Source of the DNA: a virus
Reading direction: 5' to 3' (one strand)
Virus record (IMG/VR): IMGVR_UViG_3300046694_000196
Coordinates: 62,001 to 126,000 of that record
Length of the DNA stretch: 64,000 nt
Part shown: in pieces, positions 7,397 through 15,550 of the stretch
Position numbering within the stretch: the first letter of the stretch is position 1
Layout of the letters: each line of letters opens with the position of its first letter
Translations under genes and position numbers: made by a program
Notes under the pieces: generated by a model
Seen by the model: the letters and a program-made list of their open reading frames with translations, nothing else
Database searches by the model: none
Told to the model about the DNA's origin: nothing

Positions 7397-7736
7397 CGAG
7401 AAGACGCTCGACATGATGTCTAAGGGCATCGTCTACATCGAGTACGAGAAGATGGACGGCACGCTGCGGAAGGCCCACGCGACCCTGCAGCCGGCGATGA
7501 TCCCTGCCCGACACGCCCCGTCAGACGAGGCCGTCGACTCCGTGAACGTCAAGAAGTACACCCGCTACTACGACCTGGACGTCGGTGACTGGCGCGCGTT
7601 CATCAACGACAACCTCAAGAGCGTCGAGTGGTCAGGAAAGACCTTCGTGGTCGCCCGTCCCGAGTTGCTCGACCGAGAAGCGACTGAGTGGGAAGTACCC
7701 GACGACATCGTCCTGGTGGAAGGCCCGGCCTTCTGA
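7386..7736 (+). CDS. DUF2693-like phage protein
   Basis: 116 residues. The middle (GIVYIEYEKMDGTLRKAHATLQP ... VDSVNVKKYTRYYDLDVGDWRAFINDNLKSVE) resembles the DUF2693 family of T4-like phages, small beta-rich proteins of unknown role that recognise nothing I can name. The C-terminal ~30 residues are acidic. Overlaps both neighbours, so it is translated with the two glutaredoxins. Confidence 0.55.
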   Translation: MISNEKTLDMMSKGIVYIEYEKMDGTLRKAHATLQPAMIPARHAPSDEAVDSVNVKKYTRYYDLDVGDWRAFINDNLKSVEWSGKTFVVARPELLDREATEWEVPDDIVLVEGPAF

Positions 7737-7966
7737 TGTGGACTAAGAAGAGCAAGGGCAACGCCAAGGTCTACACTCACCCCGGAATAGACCACGCAAT
7801 CGTAGTCAACCACAACGGCATCTCCTGGAACGGCAACGTGTTTCCTACGTTAGACGCAGCCAAGGCGTGGGCGACGAACTACACTGAGATCGTCGACTCC
7901 CTGGTTGACGTCATCCGCAGAGAAGAAGACCTGAGGGTCTTGGAGGCGTTGAAGAATTGCTCGTAG
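7736..7966 (+). CDS. Small hypothetical protein (76 aa)
   Basis: ATG at 7736 overlaps the previous stop. The 76 residues start MWTKKSKGN and include NHNGISWNGNVFPTLDAAKAWATN followed by an amphipathic helix. No family recognised. It overlaps the second glutaredoxin by ten bases. Confidence 0.5.
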   Translation: MWTKKSKGNAKVYTHPGIDHAIVVNHNGISWNGNVFPTLDAAKAWATNYTEIVDSLVDVIRREEDLRVLEALKNCS

Positions 7967-8175
7967 TCTACGGTGACAGCCGCGGCTGCTTCACATGTGC
8001 AGTCCTCAAGACCCTCCTGAAGTCCTCTAAGATAGACTACCGCTTCTACGAGCTCGACGAAGACTACACTCTGGGAGAGCTCTCCGAACTCTACCCCTCT
8101 TTCTCGGCCGTGCCGTTCATACTTAGAGACGGAGTCGAGGTCCCCCTCCGTGAACTGGAAGAAATGCTGCTATGA
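7957..8175 (+). CDS. Second glutaredoxin-like protein
   Basis: 72 residues from a TTG start. LVVYGDSRGCFTC carries a CxxC redox site, followed by YRFYELDEDYTLGEL and a cis-Pro segment SAVPFILRDG. It is a shorter, diverged relative of the gene at 7148; the two have likely different partners. TTG is chosen because the redox motif is only nine residues in, so no later start is possible. Confidence 0.75.
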   Translation: MLVVYGDSRGCFTCAVLKTLLKSSKIDYRFYELDEDYTLGELSELYPSFSAVPFILRDGVEVPLRELEEMLL

Positions 8176-8420
8176 TCAAAGTCAAGTCAACGTATGCTCC
8201 CGAGAACCTGCAGTACCTGCTCTCTAGGTGCAACATATATCCTCCGATCAAAGTAGCCGCCGCAGCGACGGGCGAAGGCGGCGTCACGACGTATGCGCTG
8301 GCCTCGGACTGGCTACCGTTCGACCTAGACAGCTATTACGAGCTGATCTTCACGACGTGGACCGTGTACGAAAACAGCCCGTCCTACACGACGTGGACCA
8401 TCCGGAAGGTGACAGAATGA
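8172..8420 (+). CDS. Small hypothetical protein (82 aa)
   Basis: ATG overlaps the glutaredoxin stop. 82 residues with an aromatic-rich second half (SDWLPFDLDSYYELIFTT, TVYENSPSYTTWTIRK). No signal peptide, no recognised family. Its stop overlaps the glycosyltransferase start by four bases. Confidence 0.45.
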   Translation: MIKVKSTYAPENLQYLLSRCNIYPPIKVAAAATGEGGVTTYALASDWLPFDLDSYYELIFTTWTVYENSPSYTTWTIRKVTE

Positions 8421-9370
8421 CGCAGATCCTTCGAGGCGAGTTGAAGTACAACGAGCTTACGTCGAACGCCCGTGGCGGCACAGAGCTCATGGCGCGCCGC
8501 ATGGTGGACACGATCCCCCAGGAGCTGCTGAAGGGGTTCCAGATCGTCCACTCGCGCGTCCGAGACCTCGACCCCTCCCTCAAGAAGGTGCTCGTGCTCC
8601 ACGACCTGCCGAACGACCCCGAGTCCGACAGGCTAGCAGACCCGGCCTTCCGTGCGCAGTTCGACAAGATCGTGTGCGTCTCTGACTGGCAGCTCCAGAT
8701 GTACAACGCCTACAAGGGTCTCCCGTACTCGGAAGCGGTCGTCATCAACAACGCGATAGTCCCCATTGACGACTGTCACGACAAGTCGACCGATGAGATC
8801 AACCTCATATACCACACGACGCCCCACCGGGGACTGGCACTGCTGGTCCCCGTGTTCGAGGCCCTCGCGAGGGTGCACGACGACGTCCGCCTGCACGTGT
8901 ACTCGTCCTTCGAGGTCTACGGCTGGGGAGAACGCGACAAGCCCTACGAGCCGCTGTTCCACGCCTGCAAGAACCACCCCAAGATCGAGTACTACGGCGC
9001 GAGGCCCAACGACGAGGTCCGCGCCGCGCTGGCCAAGACAGACGTCTTCGCCTACCCCTGCATCTGGCCCGAGACGTCTTGCCTGGCCGCCATCGAGGCC
9101 TTCAGTGCCCGCAACGTGGTGGTGACCCCCAACTACGCGGGCCTGACTGACACCTGCGCCCGCTGGGCCGACTCCTACGCATGGACTGAAGACGCGCAGG
9201 TGCACGCCAACGTCTTCTACAACAAGCTGAACCACGTCGTCAACCGCGTCCGCGCCGACAGGTCTGCGGCTGACCAGTACCTGGACTCTGCCAAGGCCTA
9301 CTTCGACACGTTCTACAACATCGACAACGTCAAGCACCAGTGGATCGACCTCCTGTCCTCGATAAAGTGA
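8417..9370 (+). CDS. Glycosyltransferase, GT-B type (GT4-like)
   Basis: 317 residues from ATG 8417, which overlaps the previous stop. The N-terminal half has ARGGTELMARRM (Gly-rich nucleotide-sugar loop), VLHDLP and KIVCVSDWQLQMY; the C-terminal half has LIYHTTPHRGLALLVPVFEAL, YGARPNDEVRAALAKTDVFAYPCIWPETSCLAAIEA (donor-binding E-x7-E type segment) typical for GT4 retaining transferases. T4-like phages use glycosyltransferases to decorate modified DNA bases or virion proteins. The acceptor here is unknown. A new promoter follows at 9380. Confidence 0.8.
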   Translation: MTQILRGELKYNELTSNARGGTELMARRMVDTIPQELLKGFQIVHSRVRDLDPSLKKVLVLHDLPNDPESDRLADPAFRAQFDKIVCVSDWQLQMYNAYKGLPYSEAVVINNAIVPIDDCHDKSTDEINLIYHTTPHRGLALLVPVFEALARVHDDVRLHVYSSFEVYGWGERDKPYEPLFHACKNHPKIEYYGARPNDEVRAALAKTDVFAYPCIWPETSCLAAIEAFSARNVVVTPNYAGLTDTCARWADSYAWTEDAQVHANVFYNKLNHVVNRVRADRSAADQYLDSAKAYFDTFYNIDNVKHQWIDLLSSIK

Positions 9371-9379
9371 AAGAATGGG

Positions 9380-9407
9380 TTTACATTCTTTACGAATAGG
9401 ATATTAT
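9380..9407 (+). promoter_or_regulatory. Promoter before the 373-aa gene
   Basis: TTTACA (9380-9385), 16-base spacer with an ATTC-N5-GAAT dyad, TATTAT (9402-9407). The leader after it, 9411-9428, is identical to the leader at 33041-33058. Confidence 0.55.
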
Positions 9408-9433
9408 GGTACCAGGAGCAAAGGAGAATTCCC

Positions 9434-10555
9434 ATGGCACTGCCCAAGGCTAAGAAACAGAAGAAAGCCAGGATGTCCGCCGGAGCGGCGAAGACTTTCT
9501 TCCTCAACAACTTCGGCGGCGAGCCCACTTTCTCGCCTCTCGCCGAGCTCACGAACATGGAGCTCATCAAGGTCTACACCTGGTACTCCAACGTGATGTC
9601 CCGCAAGGACGGAATGCAGTTCCTGTACGACTACCTCGCCAAGCGCGACAAGCCCCTGCTCAAGAAGCTGAGGGCGATCGGCGAGACGAAGGTCTCGATC
9701 AGCTACTGCTGGCTGGCGCGCCTCATCGACAGGGGAGCCCCCCTCTCGGCCGAGACAGTAGCCAAGCTGCCCGCCCACCTCGAAGAGGTCATCGGGCGGT
9801 GGTACGGTAAGGAAGAAGAGACGGAAAAAAAAACTACTTCGGACGAGCCTCCTAGGGTAGACCGGTCGGTCGAGAAGGAGAGGTTCTTCATCGGGGACGT
9901 CGAAGAGATACTCGACCTCGACGGCTCCAAGTCCGTGTACGACTACCTCACGGCCAACGAGGTCCCCAAGGGCTACGCGCCCAAGATCGCGGCCTACTAC
10001 GCGCCGGTCCTGGCCGAGCTGCGAGAGGCCCTCGAGGGCAAGGACCGGGACCTCAAAGAGGGCTACCGGCACCTGTCGAAGGGCAAGCTGCGTGACCTGG
10101 TCAACCGCTACCAGCGAGTAGTAGACGACTGCGAGCGCTACGCCGAGAACAAGACCGTCAAGCGAGTGGTCAAGAAGAAGGCCGTCCCGATCGAGAAGCT
10201 CGTGGGCAACGTGAAGTACATGGCGCGGTTCGACGAGTACCAGCTAGTCTCGAAGCACCCGTCGGTCATCATCGGCGCCAAGGAGTTCTGGGTCTACGAC
10301 GCGCGGTACCGAGACATCATCCGGTACGTGGCCGGGGAAGACGGGTTCACCGTCCGAGGCACCTCTGTCTACGGCTACGACGAGACGCTCTCGGTCAAGA
10401 AATCGACCGGACGTAAGTCCCGGGAAGTGGTCGACGCGCTGATCCGCGAGGGCAAGGTCGGCCTCAAGAAGTTCATGGACAACGTCAAGGCGCCGCCGAG
10501 GGAGCCGAACGGGCGGATCAACGCCAACATGCTGATCGTGAAGGCGATCACCTGA
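9434..10555 (+). CDS. Conserved T4-like phage protein of unknown function (373 aa)
   Basis: 373 residues, highly charged, with AAGGAG ribosome site. The N-terminus is basic (MALPKAKKQKKARMS). Repeated use of Lys, Glu, Leu and Tyr suggests a mostly helical protein with an acidic linker near residue 135. The C-terminal ~130 residues (FDEYQLVSKHPSVIIGAKEFWVYDARYRDIIRYVA) look beta-rich. Similar long charged proteins occur in T4-like cyanophages next to replication genes, but I cannot name a function. It is the only gene on its promoter. Confidence 0.55.
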   Translation: MALPKAKKQKKARMSAGAAKTFFLNNFGGEPTFSPLAELTNMELIKVYTWYSNVMSRKDGMQFLYDYLAKRDKPLLKKLRAIGETKVSISYCWLARLIDRGAPLSAETVAKLPAHLEEVIGRWYGKEEETEKKTTSDEPPRVDRSVEKERFFIGDVEEILDLDGSKSVYDYLTANEVPKGYAPKIAAYYAPVLAELREALEGKDRDLKEGYRHLSKGKLRDLVNRYQRVVDDCERYAENKTVKRVVKKKAVPIEKLVGNVKYMARFDEYQLVSKHPSVIIGAKEFWVYDARYRDIIRYVAGEDGFTVRGTSVYGYDETLSVKKSTGRKSREVVDALIREGKVGLKKFMDNVKAPPREPNGRINANMLIVKAIT

Positions 10556-10562
10556 GGCGGAG

Positions 10563-10570
10563 TATAAATA
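10563..10570 (+). promoter_or_regulatory. T4-type late promoter box
   Basis: TATAAATA between the 373-aa gene and the 120-aa gene at 10606. No -35-like hexamer is visible, matching the late type. Confidence 0.55.
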
Positions 10571-10605
10571 CTGGGTCGGTAACAACGCCGACCCAAGGAT
10601 GCCCA

Positions 10606-10968
10606 ATGTCGAACGTAATCAAGTTCCCCGGTGTCTCCGACCTCCCCCTTGACCAGAACGAGTTCATCGAGAGAGTGCACTCGATACGCACCGAGTACGC
10701 CGAAGAGGCTGCCGAGGAAGCGTTCGAAGCAGTGCTCATGATCGCGAGGAACTACGGCTTCCTGACGCGTCAGGACAAGTTCAACGTCAAGGACATGGTC
10801 GCGATGTCCGACACCATCTTCTCTTCCCTCCTGCGGTACGCCGACGTCCACCACCCGATGCAGGACGTCATAGACCAGGTCATCGAGATAACCGACGACC
10901 GAGACCTGCCCGAGGCGTCTCCCCTCGAAGACTTCTCAGTCGAGATACCCGACCCGGTAAAGGTCTGA
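10606..10968 (+). CDS. Hypothetical protein (120 aa)
   Basis: 120 residues beginning MSNVIKFPG, an opening seen in T4-like phage regulatory or structural small proteins. Mostly helical by composition with an acidic C-terminus (EDFSVEIPDPVKV). Preceded by a late-type TATAAATA box 36 bases upstream. RNase H follows 16 bases later. No family recognised. Confidence 0.5.
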   Translation: MSNVIKFPGVSDLPLDQNEFIERVHSIRTEYAEEAAEEAFEAVLMIARNYGFLTRQDKFNVKDMVAMSDTIFSSLLRYADVHHPMQDVIDQVIEITDDRDLPEASPLEDFSVEIPDPVKV

Positions 10969-10984
10969 AAATTAAGGCTACAAC

Positions 10985-11857
10985 ATGATCCTCTTTGACT
11001 ACTCCCAGGTGTGCATCGCGAACGTGATGGTGCACTATCGAGACCTGCGGGACGACGACGGCGCGCTGTCCCTAGACAAGTTCCGTCGGCTCGTGCTGGC
11101 TACCGTGCGCAAGAACGTCCTGAAGTTCCGCGCCGAGTACGGGCGAGACGTGGTCATAGCGGTGGACTCCGGCCCGTCCTGGCGCAAGGACTACTTCCAG
11201 TACTACAAGGCCAACCGAAAGACGGGCCGCGACGAGTCGACCCTTGACTGGAACTTCATCTTCGACTCCATGCGGGCCGTGAAGGAGGAGCTGAGGGACA
11301 ACTTCCCGTACCGCGTCATCGAGGTGCCCCGCGCAGAGGCCGACGACGTCATAGGCACCATAGCGCACCGCTTCGGCGCCCAGCTCGGCGACGGCGAGCA
11401 CAGGATGCTCATACTCTCGGGCGACAAGGACTTTATCCAGCTGCAGACCTACAGCAACGTGAGGCAGTACGCCCCCGTGGGCATGAAGGTCGGATACGTC
11501 AACGGGGGAGACCCCGACGAGTTCCTGCTCGAGCACGTGATCCGCGGCGACGGCGGCGACGGCGTGCCCAACGCCCTGTCGGCAGACGAGACGTTCATCA
11601 AGCCGGGAGGTCGCAACATGACCCTCAGCGCGAAGCGGATGTCCGCCCTCAAGGACTCCGTCCGCGCCGGCACCTGCACAGAGACGGGTTACTTCCGCAA
11701 CCTGGTGCTCATCGACCTCGCGAGGACCCCCGAGTCCATCAAAGAGGCCATCAACGCGTCGTTCGACTCCCAGGGAGGGAAGACGCGACTCAAGCTCATG
11801 AACTACTTCATCAAGCACAGGCTCGCAGACCTCGTGCAGAACCTATCGGACTACTGA
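10985..11857 (+). CDS. rnh: RNase H / FEN-type 5'-3' exonuclease, T4 Rnh-like
   Basis: 290 residues, close to T4 RNase H (305). Acidic metal ligands are spread as in the FEN family: MILFDYSQV (Asp ~4), VVIAVDSGPSWRKDYF (Asp ~58), EADDVIGTIA (~120) and ILSGDKDFIQLQ (~145), followed by the helical DNA-binding half with GDGGDGVPNA. The enzyme removes RNA primers and 5' flaps of Okazaki fragments. It overlaps no neighbour but is four bases from the next gene, consistent with T4-type clustering of replication genes. Confidence 0.9.
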   Translation: MILFDYSQVCIANVMVHYRDLRDDDGALSLDKFRRLVLATVRKNVLKFRAEYGRDVVIAVDSGPSWRKDYFQYYKANRKTGRDESTLDWNFIFDSMRAVKEELRDNFPYRVIEVPRAEADDVIGTIAHRFGAQLGDGEHRMLILSGDKDFIQLQTYSNVRQYAPVGMKVGYVNGGDPDEFLLEHVIRGDGGDGVPNALSADETFIKPGGRNMTLSAKRMSALKDSVRAGTCTETGYFRNLVLIDLARTPESIKEAINASFDSQGGKTRLKLMNYFIKHRLADLVQNLSDY

Positions 11858-11860
11858 ACC

Positions 11861-12277
11861 ATGGCCATGCTCCACGTATACAAGCACCTCAAGACCGCCG
11901 ACGAGATCAAGGGCCGCAAGGAGAGGATCGAGTTCCTCCGTGCGAACCGGAACTACACGGTCGACAAGCTCCTCGCCCTCACCTACCGCGACGACGTCGA
12001 GTTCGACCTGCCCGACACCCCGCCGCCGTACAAGCCCTCGATATTCGAGGAGTACGGCAACCTACACCAGGAGATCAGGAAGATCGAGCGCACTTTCGTC
12101 AAGGGCTCCGTCCCGGGCTGGCCGCGCCACAAGCGAGAGGCCGTCTTCATCCAGGTGCTGGAGTACGTCGACAAGGACGACTCGACCCTGCTGATCGGCA
12201 TGCTCGCCAAGAAGCTCCCGTTCAAGGGCATCGACAAGAAGCTCGTCCAGGAAGCGCTGCCGGAGCTGTTCGCCTGA
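11861..12277 (+). CDS. Conserved phage protein, DUF6433-like
   Basis: 138 residues. The N-terminal half (ADEIKGRKERIEFLRANRNYTVDKLLALTYRDDVEFDLPD) and the later 'LLIGMLAKKLPFKGIDKKLVQEALPELF' match a T4-like cyanophage family (DUF6433, from memory) that lies near replication genes. Function unknown. One-base coupling with the following gene. Confidence 0.6.
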   Translation: MAMLHVYKHLKTADEIKGRKERIEFLRANRNYTVDKLLALTYRDDVEFDLPDTPPPYKPSIFEEYGNLHQEIRKIERTFVKGSVPGWPRHKREAVFIQVLEYVDKDDSTLLIGMLAKKLPFKGIDKKLVQEALPELFA

Positions 12278-12513
12278 TGCCGAGCTACGACTTCTACGAC
12301 GCAGACGCGGGCGAGTACGTCACGCTCACGATGAAGATCGCCGAGCTGGACGAGTTCAAGGCCGCACACCCCAACATGCGCCAGCAGCTCTCGAGGGTGA
12401 ACGTCTGTGACCCCACTCGAGTGGGCGTCACTACCAAACCGGACTCAGGATTTCGCGACCTCTTGAAGGACATCAAGGGCAAGCACTACGGCTCGGAGAT
12501 CGACACGCACTGA
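12277..12513 (+). CDS. FmdB-like small phage protein
   Basis: 78 residues starting MPSYDFYDADAGEYV, the opening of FmdB-type proteins, but the zinc-binding cysteines of FmdB are absent. The central MKIAELDEFKAAHP and CDPTRVGVTTKPDSGFRDLL patterns are shared with small proteins of T4-like cyanophages. Function unknown. ATG overlaps the previous stop by one base. Confidence 0.55.
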   Translation: MPSYDFYDADAGEYVTLTMKIAELDEFKAAHPNMRQQLSRVNVCDPTRVGVTTKPDSGFRDLLKDIKGKHYGSEIDTH

Positions 12514-12562
12514 CTCCGCCGTCTTCGTCATGTGGTTAACCCTCCAACGATGAGGAACTCAC

Positions 12563-13348
12563 TTGCAGTCTAGGACTTCCCGGAAAGAAAAGCGCAAACA
12601 AGAACAGGGAACCACCGTCGAGAGCGGGCTCAGGCTCGACCCGATAAAGCCTAAGACAGAAAACCAACGAGCGGCGTTCAGGGACTACGAGGCGGGAGAC
12701 ACCCTCTTCCTCCACGGCCTGCCGGGTACGGGCAAGACCTTCGTGGCACTGTACCTCGCGCTCAAGTCAGTGATCAACGAGAAGACCCACAGGCGAGTGG
12801 TCATCGTCAGGTCCGCGGTCCCTACTAGGGACATCGGGTTCCTCCCGGGCTCTGCGGCCGAGAAGATGAGGGCGTACGAGGCGCCCTACGCGGCCATCTG
12901 CGCTGAACTCTTCGGACGCGGCGACGCATACGAGGTGCTCAAGCAGAAGAAGCTGGTGGAGTTCATCCCGACCTCCTTCATCCGGGGCGTCACCATCGAC
13001 GACGCGGTGGTCATCATCGAGGAGGGGCAGAACATGTCCCGCCAGGAGATCAGGTCGGTCGTGACGCGCGTGGGAGAGAACTCCCGGGTGATCGTCGCGG
13101 CGGACGCCTCCCAGGACGACCTGACCTCGAAGAGGTACAGCGAGGAGTCGGGCATCGACTGGTTCATCAAGGTCATGAAGCGGATGCCGTGTGTCTCCTT
13201 CATCGACTTCGTAGTAGAAGACATCGTCCGTTCGGGCTTCGTGAAATCGTTTATCCTGGCAGAGTATGACATCATCATTCCTAGACATGAAGAACAAGAA
13301 GCCGGAGAGAGTCACGCTGACAGACGTCAGGGCGTTCTCGCACTCTGA
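12563..13348 (+). CDS. phoH: PhoH-like P-loop ATPase
   Basis: 261 residues with a TTG start 8 bases after GAGGA. Walker A is LHGLPGTGKT (about residue 52-61), followed by VVIVRSAVPTRDIGFLPG, and Walker B is AVVIIEEGQN with the sensor VIVAADASQDD. This is the PhoH family, common in marine and soil phages; it is an RNA/ATP-binding helicase-like protein, and its phage role is unsettled. The C-terminal ~28 residues overlap the nuclease gene in another frame and are probably not conserved. Confidence 0.85.
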   Translation: MQSRTSRKEKRKQEQGTTVESGLRLDPIKPKTENQRAAFRDYEAGDTLFLHGLPGTGKTFVALYLALKSVINEKTHRRVVIVRSAVPTRDIGFLPGSAAEKMRAYEAPYAAICAELFGRGDAYEVLKQKKLVEFIPTSFIRGVTIDDAVVIIEEGQNMSRQEIRSVVTRVGENSRVIVAADASQDDLTSKRYSEESGIDWFIKVMKRMPCVSFIDFVVEDIVRSGFVKSFILAEYDIIIPRHEEQEAGESHADRRQGVLAL

Positions 13349-13997
13349 GCTCACCTGGCGAGAAGTAGACACCCGCGACATGGAGTACGGTCGCGGGTAC
13401 GTCGTCTCAGAGGACGAGGTGTACCCCTCCATCACCACGATTCTGGGATCGACCGCGGACAAGTCAGGCCTGGACGCCTGGCGGGCCGCGGTGGGCGAGG
13501 AGGAAGCTGCGAGGGTCTCGAAGCGGGCCACCGACAAGGGCACTGCCGTGCACGAGATGTGCGAGCTGTACCTCAAGAACTCACTGGTCGACGTCACGGG
13601 ATACGGCCTCGTCGAGAGAGAATCGTTCCTGCGGCTCAAGCCGGTGATAGACGCCCACGTGACCGACGTCTACGCGCAGGAGACTCCCCTGTACTCGAAG
13701 AGACAGAGGATGGCCGGCCGCGTAGACCTGATCGCCAAGTGGGACGGCGTGCTGTCTATCATCGACTTCAAGACCTCGAACAGGCCGAAGGTCAGGGGCT
13801 GGATAACGGACTACTTCATCCAGGAGACGGCCTACGCGATGATGCTCTACGAGATGACGGGCACTGCTGTCCACCAGGTGGTGACGCTCATCACGGTGGA
13901 AGACGACGACCCCCAGGTCTTCATCGAGAAGCCGCGAGACTGGTTCAACGAGGTCATAGCCCGCCGGAGAAAATTTCGTGAGCTGCGTCAAGTTTGA
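13266..13997 (+). CDS. PD-(D/E)XK exonuclease, RecB/Cas4-like
   Basis: 243 residues. The core shows GTAVHEMCELYL (helix with His and Glu ligands), MAGRVDLIAKWDG and IIDFKTSNRP, giving the Asp, then D-x-K catalytic set of RecB-family nucleases; Y-F-I-Q-E-T-A-Y-A-M-M (QxxxY motif) follows. Such nucleases are common in T4-like phages and may process DNA ends or degrade host DNA. The start at 13266 overlaps phoH by 83 bases; ATG 13287 is an alternative. Followed by a promoter. Confidence 0.8.
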   Translation: MTSSFLDMKNKKPERVTLTDVRAFSHSELTWREVDTRDMEYGRGYVVSEDEVYPSITTILGSTADKSGLDAWRAAVGEEEAARVSKRATDKGTAVHEMCELYLKNSLVDVTGYGLVERESFLRLKPVIDAHVTDVYAQETPLYSKRQRMAGRVDLIAKWDGVLSIIDFKTSNRPKVRGWITDYFIQETAYAMMLYEMTGTAVHQVVTLITVEDDDPQVFIEKPRDWFNEVIARRRKFRELRQV

Positions 13998-13998
13998 G

Positions 13999-14027
13999 TT
14001 TACATCGACCCCGACATAGGATATAAG
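13999..14027 (+). promoter_or_regulatory. Promoter
   Basis: TTTACA (13999-14004), 17-base spacer, TATAAG (14022-14027), just before the small gene at 14034. Confidence 0.5.
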
Positions 14028-14033
14028 GTACTC

Positions 14034-14216
14034 ATGACAAACAAAGTAATCCTGGTCGACGACCAGAACCACACCGTCGCGAACATCGAGCTCGACTCCC
14101 TGGACGAGGTGATCACTTACAACGGTGACTTCTTCGTCAAGCAGGGTGGGCCGTCGCTCGGCGACCTCTCGTGGACGGTCTACAAGAAGACCTTCGCGCG
14201 GACGCTCGACCAATGA
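14034..14216 (+). CDS. Small hypothetical protein (60 aa)
   Basis: 60 residues, MTNKVILVDDQNHTVANIEL..., first gene behind the promoter at 13999 with a leader of only a few bases. No family recognised; beta-like first half. The stop overlaps the next ATG by four bases. Confidence 0.5.
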   Translation: MTNKVILVDDQNHTVANIELDSLDEVITYNGDFFVKQGGPSLGDLSWTVYKKTFARTLDQ

Positions 14217-14449
14217 GGCCTACTGAAGAAATGCTAGAGAAGTTTCACGCGGCGTACGATGACTCTCTGGAGCTGCAGCCGCGCGAGACCAACCAGGCGA
14301 TCTATGACGGCCTCTGTGCCGCGCTGGACGCTATGGGAGAAGTCGCCGACCTGGTAACTCGCCTGCAGAGAAATCTCGACGGGCGGGACGAGTACATCGT
14401 CAGCAAGGGCCTCTGGACTGACTTCGTGGCCGGCCTCAATAGACCATAA
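14213..14449 (+). CDS. Small helical hypothetical protein (78 aa)
   Basis: ATG at 14213 overlaps the previous stop. 78 residues, mostly helical (LCAALDAMGEVADLVTRLQRNLDG). No family recognised. Its stop codon lies inside a CATAAATA late-type box that precedes the NAD gene. Confidence 0.45.
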   Translation: MRPTEEMLEKFHAAYDDSLELQPRETNQAIYDGLCAALDAMGEVADLVTRLQRNLDGRDEYIVSKGLWTDFVAGLNRP

Positions 14450-14452
14450 ATA
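14445..14452 (+). promoter_or_regulatory. Late-type promoter box CATAAATA
   Basis: CATAAATA 40 bases before the NMN adenylyltransferase start; one mismatch to the T4 late consensus. It overlaps the stop of the gene before it. Confidence 0.4.
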
Positions 14453-14491
14453 TTACGTGAATGCATTCTTACGCGTGAAGGAGTTTTGCGC

Positions 14492-15550
14492 ATGATAAAG
14501 TATGACGCCGCCGTCCTCATCGGCAAGTTTTCACCGTTCCACAACGGACACCTCCGAGTAGTCGAGGAGGCCCTCGCGGTCTCAGACTACGTCGTCCTGA
14601 TAGTAGGCTCTGCCAACCGCCCCAGGAACACCTACGTCCCCTTCACTTTCCGAGAACGACTCGCGATCATCCGGGCCTCGCTGCCCGAGTACGCCCTCGA
14701 GCGCGTGGTCATCACTTCCTGTAACGACTACCGTTACAACGACGCTCGCTGGATGGCGGGGGTCCAGAAGGCCGTGACTGACGCCCTGAAGGGCCTGACG
14801 TTCACCAACCGGGGCTTCAAGGACTACAACCACCGCATCGCCCTCGCGGGCATGTACAAGGACGGCACTTCCTACTACCTCAACAGCTTCCCGCAGTGGG
14901 ACAACTCCATCGCGATCCGTCCCGAGGAGTACGCCGGAGAGGTCCTCTCCGCGACGAAGATTCGTCGACAGATATTCACGGGCGAGACCGGCTACGTTAA
15001 CACGATGGCCCCCGCCGCGAAGTTCGTCATGGAGAGCATCATCGACTCGGTCTTCGAGGGCGAGTGGTCCAGGCTGCAGTCCGACTGGGCCTACGAGCAG
15101 AAGTACGAGTCACTCTGGGGCAAGGGCCCCCACGTCACGGTAGACTCCGTGGTAGTCCAGGCCGGCCACGTCCTGCTCATCGAGCGGGGCAACGAGTACG
15201 GTCGCGGACTGCTGGCGATGCCGGGCGGCTTCCTCAACAGGCGCGAGAAGGTGATTGACGGCGCGGTCCGCGAGCTCCGCGAGGAGACCCGCCTCAAGGT
15301 GCCCGAGAAGGTCCTGCGCGGCTCCCTCAAGGACGTCAGGGTCTACGACGACCCTTACCGGTCCAACCGGTCACACATCATCACCCACGCGCACCTGTTC
15401 GAGCTCTCGAACGTCGGCGAGTTGCCGGCAGTCTACGGCTCCGACGACGCCGCGAAGGCCCACTGGTACCCCATCAGCCTGGTCCAGGACATGGAACAGC
15501 TGTTCTTTGAAGACCACTATTCGATACTTGGGGATTTGTTAAGTCTTTGA
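14492..15550 (+). CDS. Bifunctional NMN adenylyltransferase / Nudix hydrolase
   Basis: 352 residues; ATG 14492 is 8 bases after AAGGAG and is preferred over the TTG two codons upstream. The N-terminal half is an NMN adenylyltransferase: IGKFSPFHNGHL holds the HxGH site, and LSATKIRRQIF is the ISxTxxR-type motif near residue 155. The C-terminal half is a Nudix domain with PGGFLNRREKVIDGAVRELREET (the GX5EX7REUXEE box) near residue 250. It joins NMN to ATP to make NAD; the Nudix half likely cleans ADP-ribose or related compounds. With the NAMPT gene 0.6 kb downstream it makes NAD from nicotinamide, as in Vibrio phage KVP40. Confidence 0.92.
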   Translation: MIKYDAAVLIGKFSPFHNGHLRVVEEALAVSDYVVLIVGSANRPRNTYVPFTFRERLAIIRASLPEYALERVVITSCNDYRYNDARWMAGVQKAVTDALKGLTFTNRGFKDYNHRIALAGMYKDGTSYYLNSFPQWDNSIAIRPEEYAGEVLSATKIRRQIFTGETGYVNTMAPAAKFVMESIIDSVFEGEWSRLQSDWAYEQKYESLWGKGPHVTVDSVVVQAGHVLLIERGNEYGRGLLAMPGGFLNRREKVIDGAVRELREETRLKVPEKVLRGSLKDVRVYDDPYRSNRSHIITHAHLFELSNVGELPAVYGSDDAAKAHWYPISLVQDMEQLFFEDHYSILGDLLSL